Origin: Corylus avellana
Lineage: Eukaryota; Streptophyta; Magnoliopsida; Fagales; Betulaceae
Assembly: GCF_901000735.1 (NCBI RefSeq)
Contig: NC_081546.1
Span: forward strand, 23,721,009 to 23,785,008
Direction: 5' to 3'
Length of the DNA stretch: 64,000 nucleotides
Shown piece by piece: positions 34,204 through 47,900 of this stretch. Every line of letters starts with the position of its first letter. Positions within the stretch are counted from its first letter, which is position 1. The notes under the pieces were generated by a model, which was given only the letters and a program-made list of their open reading frames with translations, was not told the origin of the DNA and made no database searches. The position numbers and the translations under genes were made by a program.

Positions 34204-37200
34204 CTAAACATAACGATTCGGTTCTTTTCGTTTTCTGCGGGTACTAGTGGCAACGATTCTTTTTTGTACTGATGTGCAGTCATCAGTCTTTCCAATCAAG
34301 GTAAATATACAAGTTATAATAAAAACTATACAGATTGAAATCACAAATGATGAACTTGGCTTGCTGCAACTCAATGATGCAGATGGCTCCAGGCTGACTG
34401 ATGCAAACCTTTCGCGAGATTGTCTTTGCCTGTAAATGAGCAAAAGACAGATCTAGAGGATGAGTTCAAGGCTAATAGATTACAAGTAAGCAAATTCAAG
34501 TAATGAATGTGGTTAATTCCAGTCAGATGCCTGAGAATGTAACATTCCTGGAACTAGTAAAACCAAAGCTTTTTCACGAATAATAAGTTTTTATCCAAAC
34601 TTTGAAAAGAGAAATGATAAAAATCATTCTCAATCCCATTGAATTTGTGGTGGGTGAACCTATCGCTGGATTTTCAAAAGAGATGGATAGAAAATGGAAT
34701 GAAGAATGATGTGTAGCATGACTCTCTTTTCCAAATGCCTTCTCCCCTCCCCCCCAAATGCCTCATCATTATATTTGGGAGGACTCTAGTTCTCCTTATA
34801 GCATTACTCTTCATAAGAACTACAAAGAGTTGTAAATAAAAATTCATACAATACTAGATGCCCCATCCCCCTTTCTCTTTTTCTGCACCCCCTTTGATTT
34901 AATTTACATCTCAATTGGGGAAAAAAGGGGCATTTGCAGACCAGGCTAGCTCAGCATGCTACATCAAAGTGTTTCCTACTTAAAACATGGCTTTACTTTT
35001 AATTGATTTCTCAACTCCAAATAATTTGGGATTCCTGTTTAGCTTGATTCAATATCTTGGTATTTTATGCTTTACCTTCATCTTTTTTGCATTCCAAATT
35101 GTCATGCTAAGAAGAAAATGATATGAAGTGCCAGTGGAACATACCCCAAGAAATCCTTAATTGAGTTCCACAAAGATGCAACACTTTTGATTCCTGGGCT
35201 TGAAGCATGGCTTTTTCGGTTCCTAATTTTACGTTTATCAAAGTCGCCGTGCAGTGTCCCTGGAAAGGTAGAATAAAACAGATACATAAAATCCTGATTG
35301 GACTATCAATAAAAACTCCCTTCAGATTATCCAATAAACATCCAGCAGAACGTTTACTTACAATCTACCTCAATCAAAAGGTAGTAAAATGATCACATTA
35401 CCAGTTTTACTGGCAGAATCGGTATGTAGTCTGCTTGATGCCCGAAGTGAAGCCAATTCCTCAACAATTTTGCGTTCTGTATCACTGCCATAACAATTGG
35501 ATTTAAACAACATCACAAGATAACAGAATAACAAAAAACTATAATCATGGAGGTAATCAGCCTCTTTATACTTCAGTAAGCATCGCATACATTGTACCTC
35601 CATATAATTCTGAACATATCTCTAGGTTCAACCTCAGCAGTTATATTTGAGAAAAGAATTACTTTGCTTAACAATATCATTTGATCTAGATGAAACTGGA
35701 TTTCTGGTTTCATGTAGTCACTGACCTACTTCCATTAAAACAGACATTCTTTTCTATTTCTCTCCAAAACTTCTTGCATGGACAATGGTTACCTAAAAGA
35801 CCCTGTAAAGCATGATCTGTATTGAAAATGGCATCAACCATCACAACAAACACAAGTAACTTCTGGAAGACTTTGCTGGACAACATAGTTCACAGGAGTG
35901 TTCTTTCTACTGAACAATACGAAAACAGCCTATTATTTGGAATTGGTCATCTACTATCTTGAATAGAGGATAGCCTCCTTTGGGAGAAGCATTGGAAGTC
36001 ATCAAATCCTTTACTACAAGGTACATGGTCATCAGTCAAGATTGTGTGAGACCTGTGCCAAATTTTTTGCTCAGAAAAAAATCAAGATTTCATTATGTTC
36101 ACTAAGAAATCAAGCAGTCCCGTACCGATTTGTTTGTGCAACTAAGCTGACACCTAAGCCACAATAGTATATTCTTATTACTATTTTGGAGAACCCACTA
36201 CAAATTACTTTTGTACTTTGTTCAGTAAATTATTATGCTTCATTTCAAGAAGTGTAATTGACACTACAATGCTTAATCCAACACGGGTACCATTATTAAT
36301 CATTGTTTTGAAGGCAATTGCAAAGTGCAACATGTTTTGCACTAGTAAAGGAAGTCATAAGCCTCAAGATACAAATGAATAGTAACAAAAGAAAAAGACA
36401 CCTACATGCGCAGAGACATACATATTGGAGAAAACTGGTATCAACAGGCATAGTTTCAAAGGGAAAACTCATGTTGCATCTTGATTATTTTAAATGGAAT
36501 TTTCCCAAAAACATATAATAAATGTTAAAACATACATAAAACAAGAAACATGTTCTATAGCGAAAAACAAAATAAAATTGCTGGGACTTGTGAAAAGCAA
36601 ACAGTTACAAAACAAACATGGTTGGTCAAAAGTACTAAAACAATGGTGAAGGTGGTCACGAGGCCTTAACAGTAAAAGGACACAGACCTGATATCTTTTG
36701 GTATCAGAACATTCACAATGAAGTGATGATCGCCTCTAAGAGAAGGTTTATTGATGTTTGGAACCCCCATGCGTGACATTTTAACCGTCTCTCCAGGCTG
36801 AATCCCAGAAGGAATTTGAAGATCTTTCCAACCCTCAACAGTTTCTACCTGAAGTCACTTTGAGATATCTGTGTCAAACAACTTATAATCATATTTTGCG
36901 GCACACCAATACCACTAGCCATAGGGCTCTGGAAAATACTATAAAAACTCAGGGTTATGAGACCCATTCTTCATTTCAAAGATGGCAGAAGGCAGAAAAT
37001 GAAAGAAATATACACAATTACACTAGAGCAGATAGAATATTCAAGAGACTGAAATGGCGGAAAAAATGTAAGGGTATAGACTTGTAAAAACATTTAACAT
37101 TTAACAATAAAAGAAATGAATTCTACTCCAACGGATATTAGATGTAAACATCACAATTTGTAATTTTCAACCTATGCTACCAGTAGGGCCAATATTTAGG

Positions 37201-40200
37201 ATTCATAAGGTCGATTCAATTTCTTCATTTCAAGTAGTAAAAGTTACCACTATATATGAAAACCAAAACTATACTAACAAAAAACTGTGTTTTAGGTCTA
37301 TAGCTTCATAGAGTTCTCTACAATAACATCGTTCAATGATGGTATAGATTTCCAATACAAGAAAAAAATAATAAATATGTTTAAGTAACAATGTAAAAAA
37401 AAATTGGAACATTTAAATGGCAAAAACGTTTGTCATCACTTAGCCTACCCCATAAGAAATCCTGCTATAACTTTGTTATGCAATTGGCAACAAACACAAA
37501 GGGGAATAAGTGGCATGAAATACGTATAGGAATTGGAAAGATGCTCTTTATAAAGGTAATCCTTCCACCCTTAGATAAGTAGATCCTCTTCCAGCCAGCT
37601 AAACGACACCCAATCTTCTCGATAACATCATCGCAAATAGATTTGGCCTTAAACTAACAATGAAAGGCCAAGATACTTCAAAGGCAAAGAAGACACCTCA
37701 TAGCCTAGAATTCTGGCCATCCAACATTATTGACATTGCCCACGGGCACTAATTTTGACTTAGCCAGATTAACTTTCAAACCAAATACAGCTTCAAAGCA
37801 TAAGAACAAGGCATGCATATAGCAGAGGTGTTGCAGGTTTGCCTCACAAAATATCAAGGTATCATCTGCAAATAACAAATAGTAAATATTAAACGCACCA
37901 ATGTTCCTAGACCCCATAGAAAATCTTGAAAGAAAGCCCTCCATCCATAGGTAGCATTTTACTTGGAGCCTCCATTACAATGACAAAAACAAAGGATACG
38001 GAATCTCTCTGTCCAGACCACAAGAGCTCTTGAAGAAAGTGGAAGAAATAAAATGCGCTATCCAATTATGCAATTTTCCCTCAAAATCAGAATTGACATA
38101 ATTGTAGGCCCTCTCAAAATCCAATTTGCAAAGCACACTTGGCTCACCAGATCTGATCCTACTATCCCGACATTCATTAGCTATAATGAACGGAGTCTAG
38201 GATTTGCCTACCTCTGACAAATGCATTGTGGGGCTTTAAAATAATCTTCTCTACAACCCTTCTCAACCTATTGGCTAGAACTTTGGCAATAATCTTGTAA
38301 ACTCCACTCACTAGACTAATAGGTCAAAAATCTTCAACATCAATAGCCCCAAATTTCTTTGTAATAAGAGCAATAAAAGTGACATTAAGGCTTTTCCCAA
38401 ACTTACTTCTAGCATGAAAATCATGGAACACCTTCATAACATCTTAATCACATCCTAGCAAACTTAAGATAAAGCCATAGAAAAACCATCAAGCCCTGTT
38501 GCCTTAGTTATCACTATTCATACCTTTCATGAAATCCAGTACCTTACTCACCTCAAACAGCTGCTCTAATCAAGTGGCCTCCTCCTCATCAATGAAATCG
38601 AATGCAAGGCCATCCAGCTTGAGCTGCCAGCTAAACTCTTCGGTAAACAATCTATTATAAGAATGCACGATGTATTCCCTGATCTGAGTTTGATAGGAGG
38701 TAACTGATCCATTTACCAACAATGACTCGATAGAGTTGTTTCTCCTATTTGAGTTAGCCACTCTATGAAAAATATTCGTGCATTTTTCACCCTCTCTGAA
38801 CCAAAGCTTAGAAAGCCTTGAAAATGATAGGAAGTCCACCAGGAATTAACTCTGTCCACAAAGCCTTCAACCTCTAACCACATATTCTCGAACTTAAATT
38901 ATCTTAATTTACTAAAAGTCATTATATATCTGAAGTTATATATGGGAAAACATAGAAAATTCAATAAAAATAGTTTTACTATAAAGCAATCAAACAATAT
39001 AATCATCAATTTTCCATGTAAATTAAAGATTAAAAAAAAAAAATTCTCCTTAGTTGGTGATGAAGGTTTAACTATAACAAAATTAACACATGAGAAGACA
39101 TTTGAAGCAAATCAATCACATCAAAGAATAATGCTGATAGAACTTAGAAGAATGGAAAAGATTTGCTCCATGTCTAATAATACTAGGAACTACTGTTACC
39201 TTTACTACAATCCCCAATATTGCGTCAGTATAGTCAATATTAATCTTTGAGTACAAGTGTAGACCTTCCCTCCAAATTCCACGCTTTTCATCTACATGGA
39301 GGACCAAATAGAGATCACCAGCTATGCCTCTGCCAAAAGGAAAAAAGAAAGAAAAGAATAAAATCTAAATAAGAAAGAAAAGAGTGCACCAAAATTTATA
39401 CAGTTGCTTTCATGATACCATATCTTTTCTTAATGTCACATAACAAGAAAAGCACAATACAAGACAAACATAGAAGGGTCTGTTGTCTTCCAATTTTATA
39501 GAGTATTATGTTCTCAAATTCATAAAAAAAGAAACCAGAACAGAAATGTGTTGCCCTAGGTGTTTCCTGAAGCTGCTTTCACAGATATTCTTAAGAACAA
39601 CCTATATTCAGAGAATCAAGATGAAATTTTCATTTTCTTTATTGTTCCCACTTTAGGGTCAACAAAATGACCAAAAACATGTTTCTAGATTTCTTTCTTG
39701 TTCCGTAACAACTGTTTAAAAACAATTTTCTGATAACAGAACCATATTGGCTTAAAAATGAGCATGTACCAAGATGATTACAGGGAAGACAAAGAATCAA
39801 ATACCAGGTAGAGAGAGAGAGAGAGAGAGGGTGGAGACAGAGAGTAGTCAAAATGGTAGTTTTAGATATTTGTAAAGCCAATCTGGGCTCCACCAAGTTC
39901 CACACAGGATAAAGGTGTGCTTTTGGTGGGGTTTTGGATGAATGGATGAGGTTCTAGCATCATTGGGTTTTAGACTCCCACAACAAATGAATTAGTGAGT
40001 CTTAACCTTTCAGACTTCTGAACCACAAACATCACAATCTTTGAGACAGTAATTTTCCAGTACTCTAGCCCTTTGTTCAAAAACCCTAACATTTATACGC
40101 TTTCATGTTCTTGAAAATCTTTAAAGTTACCTTCCTGTTAAGAACTCCAAAATAATTTTTTTTTTCCAAATTTTAGGCTATGAGCCAACTAAAATTTTAT

Positions 40201-43200
40201 ATATCAAATTTTAATTAATCAACAACTTACACTACCTTATGCAACATAAATTTTCTATAATGATAGTGCCAATGCATTGATGTTGATGCATATAGCCCTA
40301 ATCTCCAATTAAAGGGTTGCTCTACCTCAGAGTTCTTCAAACATAGTTAACTACACAAATCAGAAATATAGATAAAATACTTCCATGTGTACAAGTTCAA
40401 CTGAAGGTAATATAAGGCTGTTTGACACAGCGACCAGTTCCTTGCATATAACTTGCAATCTGGACTTATGTTGCAGTATATCTTCTCCACTCCCGAAGGA
40501 CTTAAATAACTCTCCACAAACAAAAGTGTTAGCAATTTAAACCATTCCTAGGACCAGAATGAAATCAAGTTATGACAGTCAGCAAGAAGCAAAAACTATG
40601 GCCTTTAAGACACACTTCATTTTCACTCTTTCTACCCCTCGCATATCCCTTCCTCTATTGATCTTACTTAGTTTCTAGAGCTGCTCACATAGCACCATAT
40701 AGAAAAAGAAATGGCCAATTTATAGAGTCACCTACCAAAGCTTTGAATATCCAATTAAAATATTGCATTAGCAACACAACTCAAAAAGAAAGAAAAAAAA
40801 ATCTTCAATTGATCACACCTTTTCTTATTGAGATTCCCCTCTCCTTGGATTTGCATTGTGGCTCCATCACTAACACCAGGAGGGATGACCACTTTCATGT
40901 TTCGTTTCAATCGCACTTGACCACGGCCACCACACCTGTGGCAGTGATCAGTGACTATCTTGCCATCACCGCCACACTTTAAGCAAGTTGATACCTAAAA
41001 GCCAAAAAATAATATCCATGCAGCATATGTCAAACATGGGAAGTGAAATCTACAAGAGCATATGGCAGGAGACATATTATATATGATAAGCCCTTTTTTA
41101 TTGTGTTCATAGTTTATAATATCAGCTCAGGCAGAACTTGGTTCACAGAACAGAAAAGTAGCATTAGCCTAATGAAGATCCATAGCATAAGCTATATGTA
41201 TTTAGTTATTTGACGATAAACAGGTTTGTAACAGTTTAAAGGGAAGTTAATTCATGGAAGTACATGTGTGATGCAAATATTAGAGGAACATAGAAAGAGA
41301 GGACACAAACATGTAACAAGAAGGCTACCGCCTCAATCTTTTTTCCTTCTATATGTGAAGTTAAAATAGGGGGGGCCCAAATGCCATATCTGGTGGAGGC
41401 AACAATCATGTGGTCTCAAGGTTCACTTACAAGAATTTTGCAGTGAAACACTTAATTAGAGACATTATCTTTAGAGTTCAAGCTGGCCAAGTAGTTTTCC
41501 ACAAGCTTCTAAGATGAAAGATTATGCATTTGTTAGATGATTAACTTCCATTTTTCATCCATGCATTAAGATAAAAAGTAAGTTACAATAGCCGTGTCAT
41601 CTTCATCTAGGTCCCATTGTAATACATCTCAACATGTTGTGCTGGAGATGCAATTAAACTGAAGAAACAAAATTTTCCTTACATGCTAGCTAGATTATGT
41701 CATCACTAATATTATTCTGTTCTAATAGGTCATATACCTGTGACATTATTCCAAATGGCGTTTTCTGGCTTTCCATTACCCCTCCTCTACCACCACAATC
41801 AGTACATGATTTTATGGAACTACTAGATTTGGCTCCTGTTCCATCACACTTATCACATGTCTCGGAACAAGGAACTTCAATTTCCTGCTCTCCACCAAAA
41901 ATTGATTCCTCAAAGCTCATATAAAGGTCATACCTGTAATAAAAAGCAATTTAGTTTAAGCATAAAGCTCACCATCTAAGGATCTAAATACAGATTTATG
42001 AATATGGCAAAACAATATTCCACCATTTTGCTTGCAAATTCTTTAAGATTACTCACTCTATGGCTATGCAAAGCTGCATGATTGGAGTTTGTTAGAAGCT
42101 TAGGATGTGGTTCTAAATAAGGTAAGGCTGCATCTATCAGTAACACTTTAAAAAGACTGAAAGGAAACAAATTCTTTTGAAAGACATGAAGTAAACTTTA
42201 AGCATATACATAAAGTGATGTTGGCCATAGAGTAGGGACACAACTGTAATAGATTCAATATCAACCCATATTAATTTTGCACATAGATTGTTACCGAATG
42301 TCAAGAGCCTTTTTCTGCTTGTTTCTCAAATTGAAACTGAAGCCTCCTGGTTCACCTACTCCACCAAAAATCCCATCGGACCCGCCAAAGAACGCACTAA
42401 ATACTTCAGATGGATCCATCTACAAATTTAATAATTGAAATGAATCAAGAAAATATGGTTCAGGAAGTACTTGGAATGAGCAGATTGGCTTAGTGGGGCA
42501 TCATGGAAAACAGAAGAGATGGTTATGAACTTACCCCCTGTGAACCACTGCCCGGCCCACCATTTTCTGCCTGTAAACCTGCCTCACCAAAGCGATCATA
42601 TAAAGATCTTTTCTCATCATCTGAAAGGACCTACACAGATGCTTTATTATCACATGAATAAAATCTGAAGTACAAAAAGATAACTCAGCAGCATATAATC
42701 ATTTTTTTTATAAGTAATTCAGCAGCATATAATCATTTACTCACAATAAAGAACTCTTCAATCTACTTGATTCAACATCAAGCCATACATCCCCTGAAGG
42801 AGAACATTTACTGATACTAAAGCATGAAGTGCAATATCCAAGCAACATAATAAATGAATGAACAAAGTAATGGAAAGAAAAGAAAAAATCATTCAAAAAA
42901 AGAATGTCTAAGAAACCAACTAAGAATTCATTAAGTTCAAAAAAAGTTATAGGATGTGCAAATATAAATGGAGGGAAGAGCAGTATATGGGGAAAAGAAT
43001 TACCTCATATGCCGCACTTATCTCTTTAAACTTCTCTTCCGCCCCAGGGCCTTTATTCATATCTGGATGGTACTGTTCCATAGAAGGAGATATCAATCTT
43101 CCAGTAAGATGTAACTTGACACAATGAATGAATAGAAATGTAAACCATCCCACAGTTGTTGCTAGAGCTGGTGCAATGATATGCCATGCATGTTTTTTCC

Positions 43201-43837
43201 ACATGATTCATTACAAAAGCACATTAACAAAAAGCTTCAAAATTTCAGCTCTGCTATGGATAGCAATATAGAAACTTAGTTGTCCAACTTTACACAGAGG
43301 ATAACAACAACAACAACAACAACAACAAAATTGAGTACTAGAAAAGCCTGTGTAACGCTACATTATGAATCCGCTACATGCGTTGTGTATAAACTCAAAT
43401 TGTTGTTGTGTTGTCAAATCACGTTTCTTTTTTCATTTTCTCAGCAACCAAACAGACCCAAAATAGAAATCTGCTTTAAAAGTTTAAAAATCGACTGCAT
43501 AACAATCACAAACCTTACGAGCGAGCTTTCTGTAAGCGCTCTTGATTTCCTGCAACGAGGCACTGCGACCGACGTCCAAAGTCGAGTAGTAATCGGTTCC
43601 AGCGGCCCTGATTGAAGCGAAGCGCGATCTCCTGCGGATGAAACCACAGTTAGGGTTCGAAATCCAATCGCTTCTGTTGAAGAATCCGGAAGCATTGGAG
43701 CTCAGACCCAAGCGGATAAGGGTTGATGATGACACGTCAAAGGAATAGGGCCGAACCGCAGAGTTGGGAAATGGAGGGAAGTTGGAGATAGGGTTTATAA
43801 GATTGGCATGAGAGAAGGGACTGTGGCTTATGGACAT
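34204..43837 (-). CDS. Plastid-type DnaJ (type I Hsp40) with C-terminal membrane segment, 11 exons
   Basis: Exons: 43514-43837, 43004-43072, 42535-42630, 42295-42419, 41738-41933, 40819-40994, 39200-39329, 36688-36848, 35402-35484, 35145-35259 and 34204-34429. All phases agree, giving 566 aa from the ATG at 43837. An upstream in-frame ATG-like extension is unlikely. Residues 1 to about 79 are Ser/Asn/Arg-rich and resemble a chloroplast transit peptide. The J domain is about 82-146 with HPD at 110-112, followed by a G/F region. All four CXXCXGXG zinc motifs are present (from about 231, 248, 274 and 288), then the substrate-binding C-domain ('[12 protein letters not shown]', '[19 protein letters not shown]'). 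Residues about 520-537 are hydrophobic ([19 protein letters not shown]) before a basic tail. It would act as an Hsp70 co-chaperone in plastids, perhaps membrane-attached. It is longer than canonical DnaJ (about 380 aa) because of the transit peptide and tail. Confidence 0.92.
34430..35144 (-). other. DnaJ intron 10
   Basis: A 715-bp intron before the last exon, which encodes the membrane span. No features beyond C-rich and T-rich tracts near 34750-34900. Confidence 0.7.
35485..36687 (-). other. DnaJ intron 8
   Basis: A 1.2-kb AT-rich intron. I see no repeat signature or coding domain. Confidence 0.65.
37430..38895 (-). mobile_element. LINE (L1-type) reverse-transcriptase relic in DnaJ intron 7
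   Basis: Minus-strand fragments in order show '[17 protein letters not shown]' (about 38880), '[18 protein letters not shown]' (38570-38839), a '[10 protein letters not shown]' piece (about 38120), '[14 protein letters not shown]' with the RT FADD core (37705-37944) and '[19 protein letters not shown]' (about 37580). These are the linker, RT palm and post-RT regions of a plant LINE ORF2. Frames are broken by several stops and indels, so it is dead. It lies in the same orientation as the DnaJ gene. Ends and target duplication were not identified. Confidence 0.85.
39330..40818 (-). other. DnaJ intron 6
   Basis: A 1.49-kb AT-rich intron with a short (GA)n at 39809-39828. No other feature is recognised. 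Confidence 0.65.
40995..41737 (-). other. DnaJ intron 5
   Basis: A 743-bp intron separating the exons that carry zinc motifs 1-2 and 3-4. Nothing else is seen. Confidence 0.65.
43302..43329. repeat. (AAC)n microsatellite in DnaJ intron 1
   Basis: About nine AAC units. Confidence 0.9.
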
Positions 43838-44957
43838 GTTTGCAGAGTTTGGGATATTGGTGATGGTGAGGGGTTTAGAGGGTTTGGCTTTTGGGTTTTG
43901 GGGGTTCTGTTGGTTATGAGCCTTGGAAAAAAAACACACACACTTTTAGATGATATCATATCAGATTGTGAAAACACAATTTCAAAGATTTTATACACAT
44001 TAATAAAGAGCATAATAATGGTTTTGAAAAATAACTTTATAATTTTGATTTGAAAAAGAGTTTTCTTGTGGTATTAAAGGTAAGTAGTACTGCTCTTTTA
44101 AAAGATGTTTTGTATTTTGAATGATTTTGAGAAAAATGTTGTGTTTTTAAAAAAAGTTAAAAGTGTTTTTTACCAAACGTGGTTTTTTTGGGTCTGTTTG
44201 TTTTTGTGATTCTTGTTTCCACATGAATATTGCAGTTAAGGTAGCAAAAAACAAAAGTAATCACAAGAAATCTGTCACTGTTTCACTGCAAAACATTTTC
44301 TTGGCTGAGAGGCTCATGTGAACAACAGGAACTTTAAAACATATATATTATATACCATCTTTATTAGTCACTTTCCTGAACTTTGATTGAAACATGCAAA
44401 CCAAGGTTTAGTAGATTGAGGCATATTACTTGATCAAGGGACCTGTGTCAAGCTTTTGGCTGCTCAAAGTTCTGATTTATTTCATTGCATTTTAGAAATG
44501 ATGGGTCTTTCTGATCTGCAGAGGACAATTTGTTCATGGCAAATTGTTTTGAGAAATGCTACCCAAGCCCTGAAATCTACACTTCCAAAATTCTTACTTA
44601 TTGATGCAGCTGTGAAAATTACTATCACGTCTTTAGTCAAAGAGTAAGTATTTCGGAATATAAATTTGAAAGTTTGTATAGCATTTCTCAATTGTTTTTG
44701 CCAAATAATTATACTACACAACATGGATTTAGATTGCAACAAATTTTGCACTGGAATACCATCCAGGTGCTTGAGTTTCAATACACATTCTAAGCCAGTC
44801 TGTGTAGACAACTGTTTTTGCACAAACAACATAGACTCATATCAGTTCAATACAATATTGATTGATTTTAGAAGCAATAACAGTCAGTTCTACACTTCTT
44901 TTGCAGCTCTGTTGCTCTACTTTAGTACATCAGTATCTTTTTTAGAAAAGGAAATCC
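43838..44957. other. Intergenic region between the DnaJ gene and the CDCA7-like gene
   Basis: Holds the DnaJ 5' region, the 3' region of the CDCA7-like gene and a 139-bp MULE-type MITE. An ORF on the minus strand at 44482-44832 covers the MITE and has no domain. Confidence 0.55.
44551..44689. mobile_element. 139-bp Mutator-type MITE with perfect 9-bp target duplication
   Basis: Ends GAGAAATGCTA and TAGCATTTCTC are exact inverse complements. The flanks are AATTGTTTT at 44542-44550 and again at 44690-44698. A 9-bp duplication is diagnostic of Mutator-type transposition. Too small to code. Confidence 0.88.
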
Positions 44958-47900
44958 TTATCTTCTGCTCTTGTTTGCTCGTTGAAGAAGCTCATCCATT
45001 AGTAGATGTGCCACAGATTTGTATCCCATCTCCCGAGCTTTGATATCAATAGATTGCAAGTAAATTTAGCAATGAGAATAAGAGCTGAATCATGAAGAGA
45101 ATTAAGATAGACAAACCTCTGTATATTGCTAGGCCAGTTGGAGGCATCTTTCGCTTCCTTAGGCACATTGAACTATCCGAAACAAAAACAAAAGCTTCAA
45201 TCAGTTCATTAGAAAAGGATTTCAGCATCATAAACTACTAAGAGTCTATTTGAGATTGCGTTAAAGAGTTTAAAAAGTGCTTTTAATAAATAAAAAGTTG
45301 TGTCAAGAAAAAATTGGTTGTTTGATGAAAAACTTAAAAAATAATTTTTTGGAAAAGTTGTAGAAAAAAGCTTTTTCAAGTTGATTTTATAAACAAAAGG
45401 TCTGTTTCCAACGCATTCCAAACAGACTCTAAGATATAATTTAAACTTATGGAAATCTTGAGAGAGGGACTCCTGTACCTGTTACATATCCAGTAAGGGT
45501 TAAATCCTGTTTCTTCTGCACAGTGAGGGCACATCCATTCCTTATCCTTTCTCACCTCCTCCATCTCTAACAAAGCATTGTAACAGAAATGTTTAGTGTA
45601 ATTGGTTCGAAGTCTCCCTTTTCTTTACACAGAAAGTAATTATTTTGCAAGACCCCCACCAACTTATATAACCCCAAAACCACCACCTTTTGTTTCCCCT
45701 CTTTATGAGGATCCTTATCTGACACTTAGAAGTGAACAGCAAAGTGTCCACTCAAATCCATAAAACATGGATCACGAATAAGGTTATTTCTTCCTATTAT
45801 TTGGTCCAAAAAGAAGAACAGCAAAAGGATGGTGTGGCTCCAAATATATGTCTCATTTTAATGATCCTAATTTGTTTCCTTTCATCTGATGTATATAACA
45901 TTTTCCTTTGTTATTTATATATGGACTTACCTTCACCATACCTAACCTTGAGACAAGCTCGACAGAGAACACCATAGCTAGAATGACAAACTGAACAATC
46001 TGTCTTCCCTGTTCAGAATATGTTCAGAGATTGTCAAACCCATTCAAGAAATACTTAGAATGCAGCAAGTGATTTCAAAAATAAAACTAACCTATGCAAG
46101 GCTGATCCATATCAAAATTACCACATCTCTTGCAATCCTCTTCAACGCACAATGTCTTTTGCCTGCAGTTATGAATTTTTGGATTCACAATGAGATATCA
46201 TCTCTAATCACCATTTCATTTGAGATAAAAACAATACTGCAAGGTTTAAACAAGGGGAAATAAATCTGACACCAAATTTGTTATCCTAACAATTTGAAAG
46301 TTGTCCCATTAATTTTGGTAACTCTAATAAGTTATTCTTTAGCAACATTGCTGCAAATTAACATCTGTTAGAATCCGCAGCACACACTCACAAAAAATGT
46401 CAACAAAGAAGAAGCAAGAATTAAGACACAAGAATTTAACGTGATTCGGGAAGATTGCCTATGTCTATGAGCAGCAACAATGGTGTTTATTCTTCATTAG
46501 TATAGAGGAAAAAGACAATAATAAAGAAAAATACCACGTTCGAAGAAGGATGAAGCACTTTGTTTTTCAAGATACTACAGAGAGCCTCGTTCACAAGACC
46601 TTTCGAGTCATGTTCAAACGGAGGTGTTTCACAAGAAGCTACTGAGAAGTTCGATCACAAGCTCGTAAAAGATGTTTGATCAAGAAGGGGTTTGAGCTAG
46701 ATCCAAGACATCCGATTGCAGTGTCGTTTTGCACCCCGTTTGAACGCCACTAGCTCAAAAATGTATTTTCTAAACTGACTTCCATCTAAAGCCTGTGGTT
46801 TTCCAGGGTATATATAAGAATCATAACTTAACGATTTTTACAAGCCCCTGAGGCTATTATTTTGTGTTTTTGAAGAGAGTTTTAGCATCCCTATGCCTTT
46901 ATTCTAAAACCTCTTCTAGACTTTGTTAAACCACACAAAATCAAACCTTTTGCCTCCAAGAGTTCAAGATAGAAGATTGGCCAAAGTTCTTGAACTACTG
47001 TGGTAGAAGACTAACAGGTCGTTAGTTGGATACAATTCAAGTTTACTACAGTGAGGAAATTGATAATAAATTTGCAACCAATTTCTCACCAAGCCTTTAT
47101 GCGAAAGACAAGTTTGAAAAGAAAACACACGAGAATACACACCAATCACACGTGCACAAAGAGTTTACGTGGTTTGGTCCAAAATCTGGCCTACATCCAC
47201 CAACAAGAGAGTTTCACTATGAGCAAATTCTTACAACTCACAGTACATGCCCATACCACCCAAATACACTTTTCCCCAGAGAAAAGCCTCACATACTCCT
47301 CTCAACAAATGATAATTGAGTTAGACAAAAACCACTCACTCTCTTGCCCCATCCCTAGCTTTCTTCTTTCTCTTCCTCATTTGAAGAAGAAGCTCCCTTC
47401 TTAGGTGAACAAACACAAAGGCATCATTCCTTTATATAGGAAAACCATTGTGTGCCTAGAAGGTTCTAGAATGTTCCACCAACATCAAGAAGACTCTTTC
47501 TTCTTAGAAGGTTCCGAAATGTTCCACCAACATCAAGAAGACTCTTTCTTCTTAGAAGGTTCCGAAATGCTCCACACACATCAAGAAGACTCTTTCTTCT
47601 TAAAGAAGGAAACCATTGTGGATCTTGTAGAACACAAGAGAAAGTTCCGAAAGATTCCGCCTACTAGATTCAAGGCATACCTCAACAATCTCCCACTTAA
47701 CTTGAATCCTATCAAGGCGTAAACTCCCTCGGATGTCTCCTCCACCTGAGACCTTAGATCCGTATCTTGACTGATGCCCATCCCCACGCCCCAGGATGTC
47801 GTACAAAACACTGTCTACACCAACAGTTAATAATTCTACAAGAATTATTATGCTCCACCATAAAGAGCACATGCACTTAGAATTTAAACCATTCTAAGAA

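Noticed and set aside
46366..47014. Calling a confirmed solo LTR
   Set aside because: The termini look right but the flanking 5-mers differ. Kept as a low-confidence element only.
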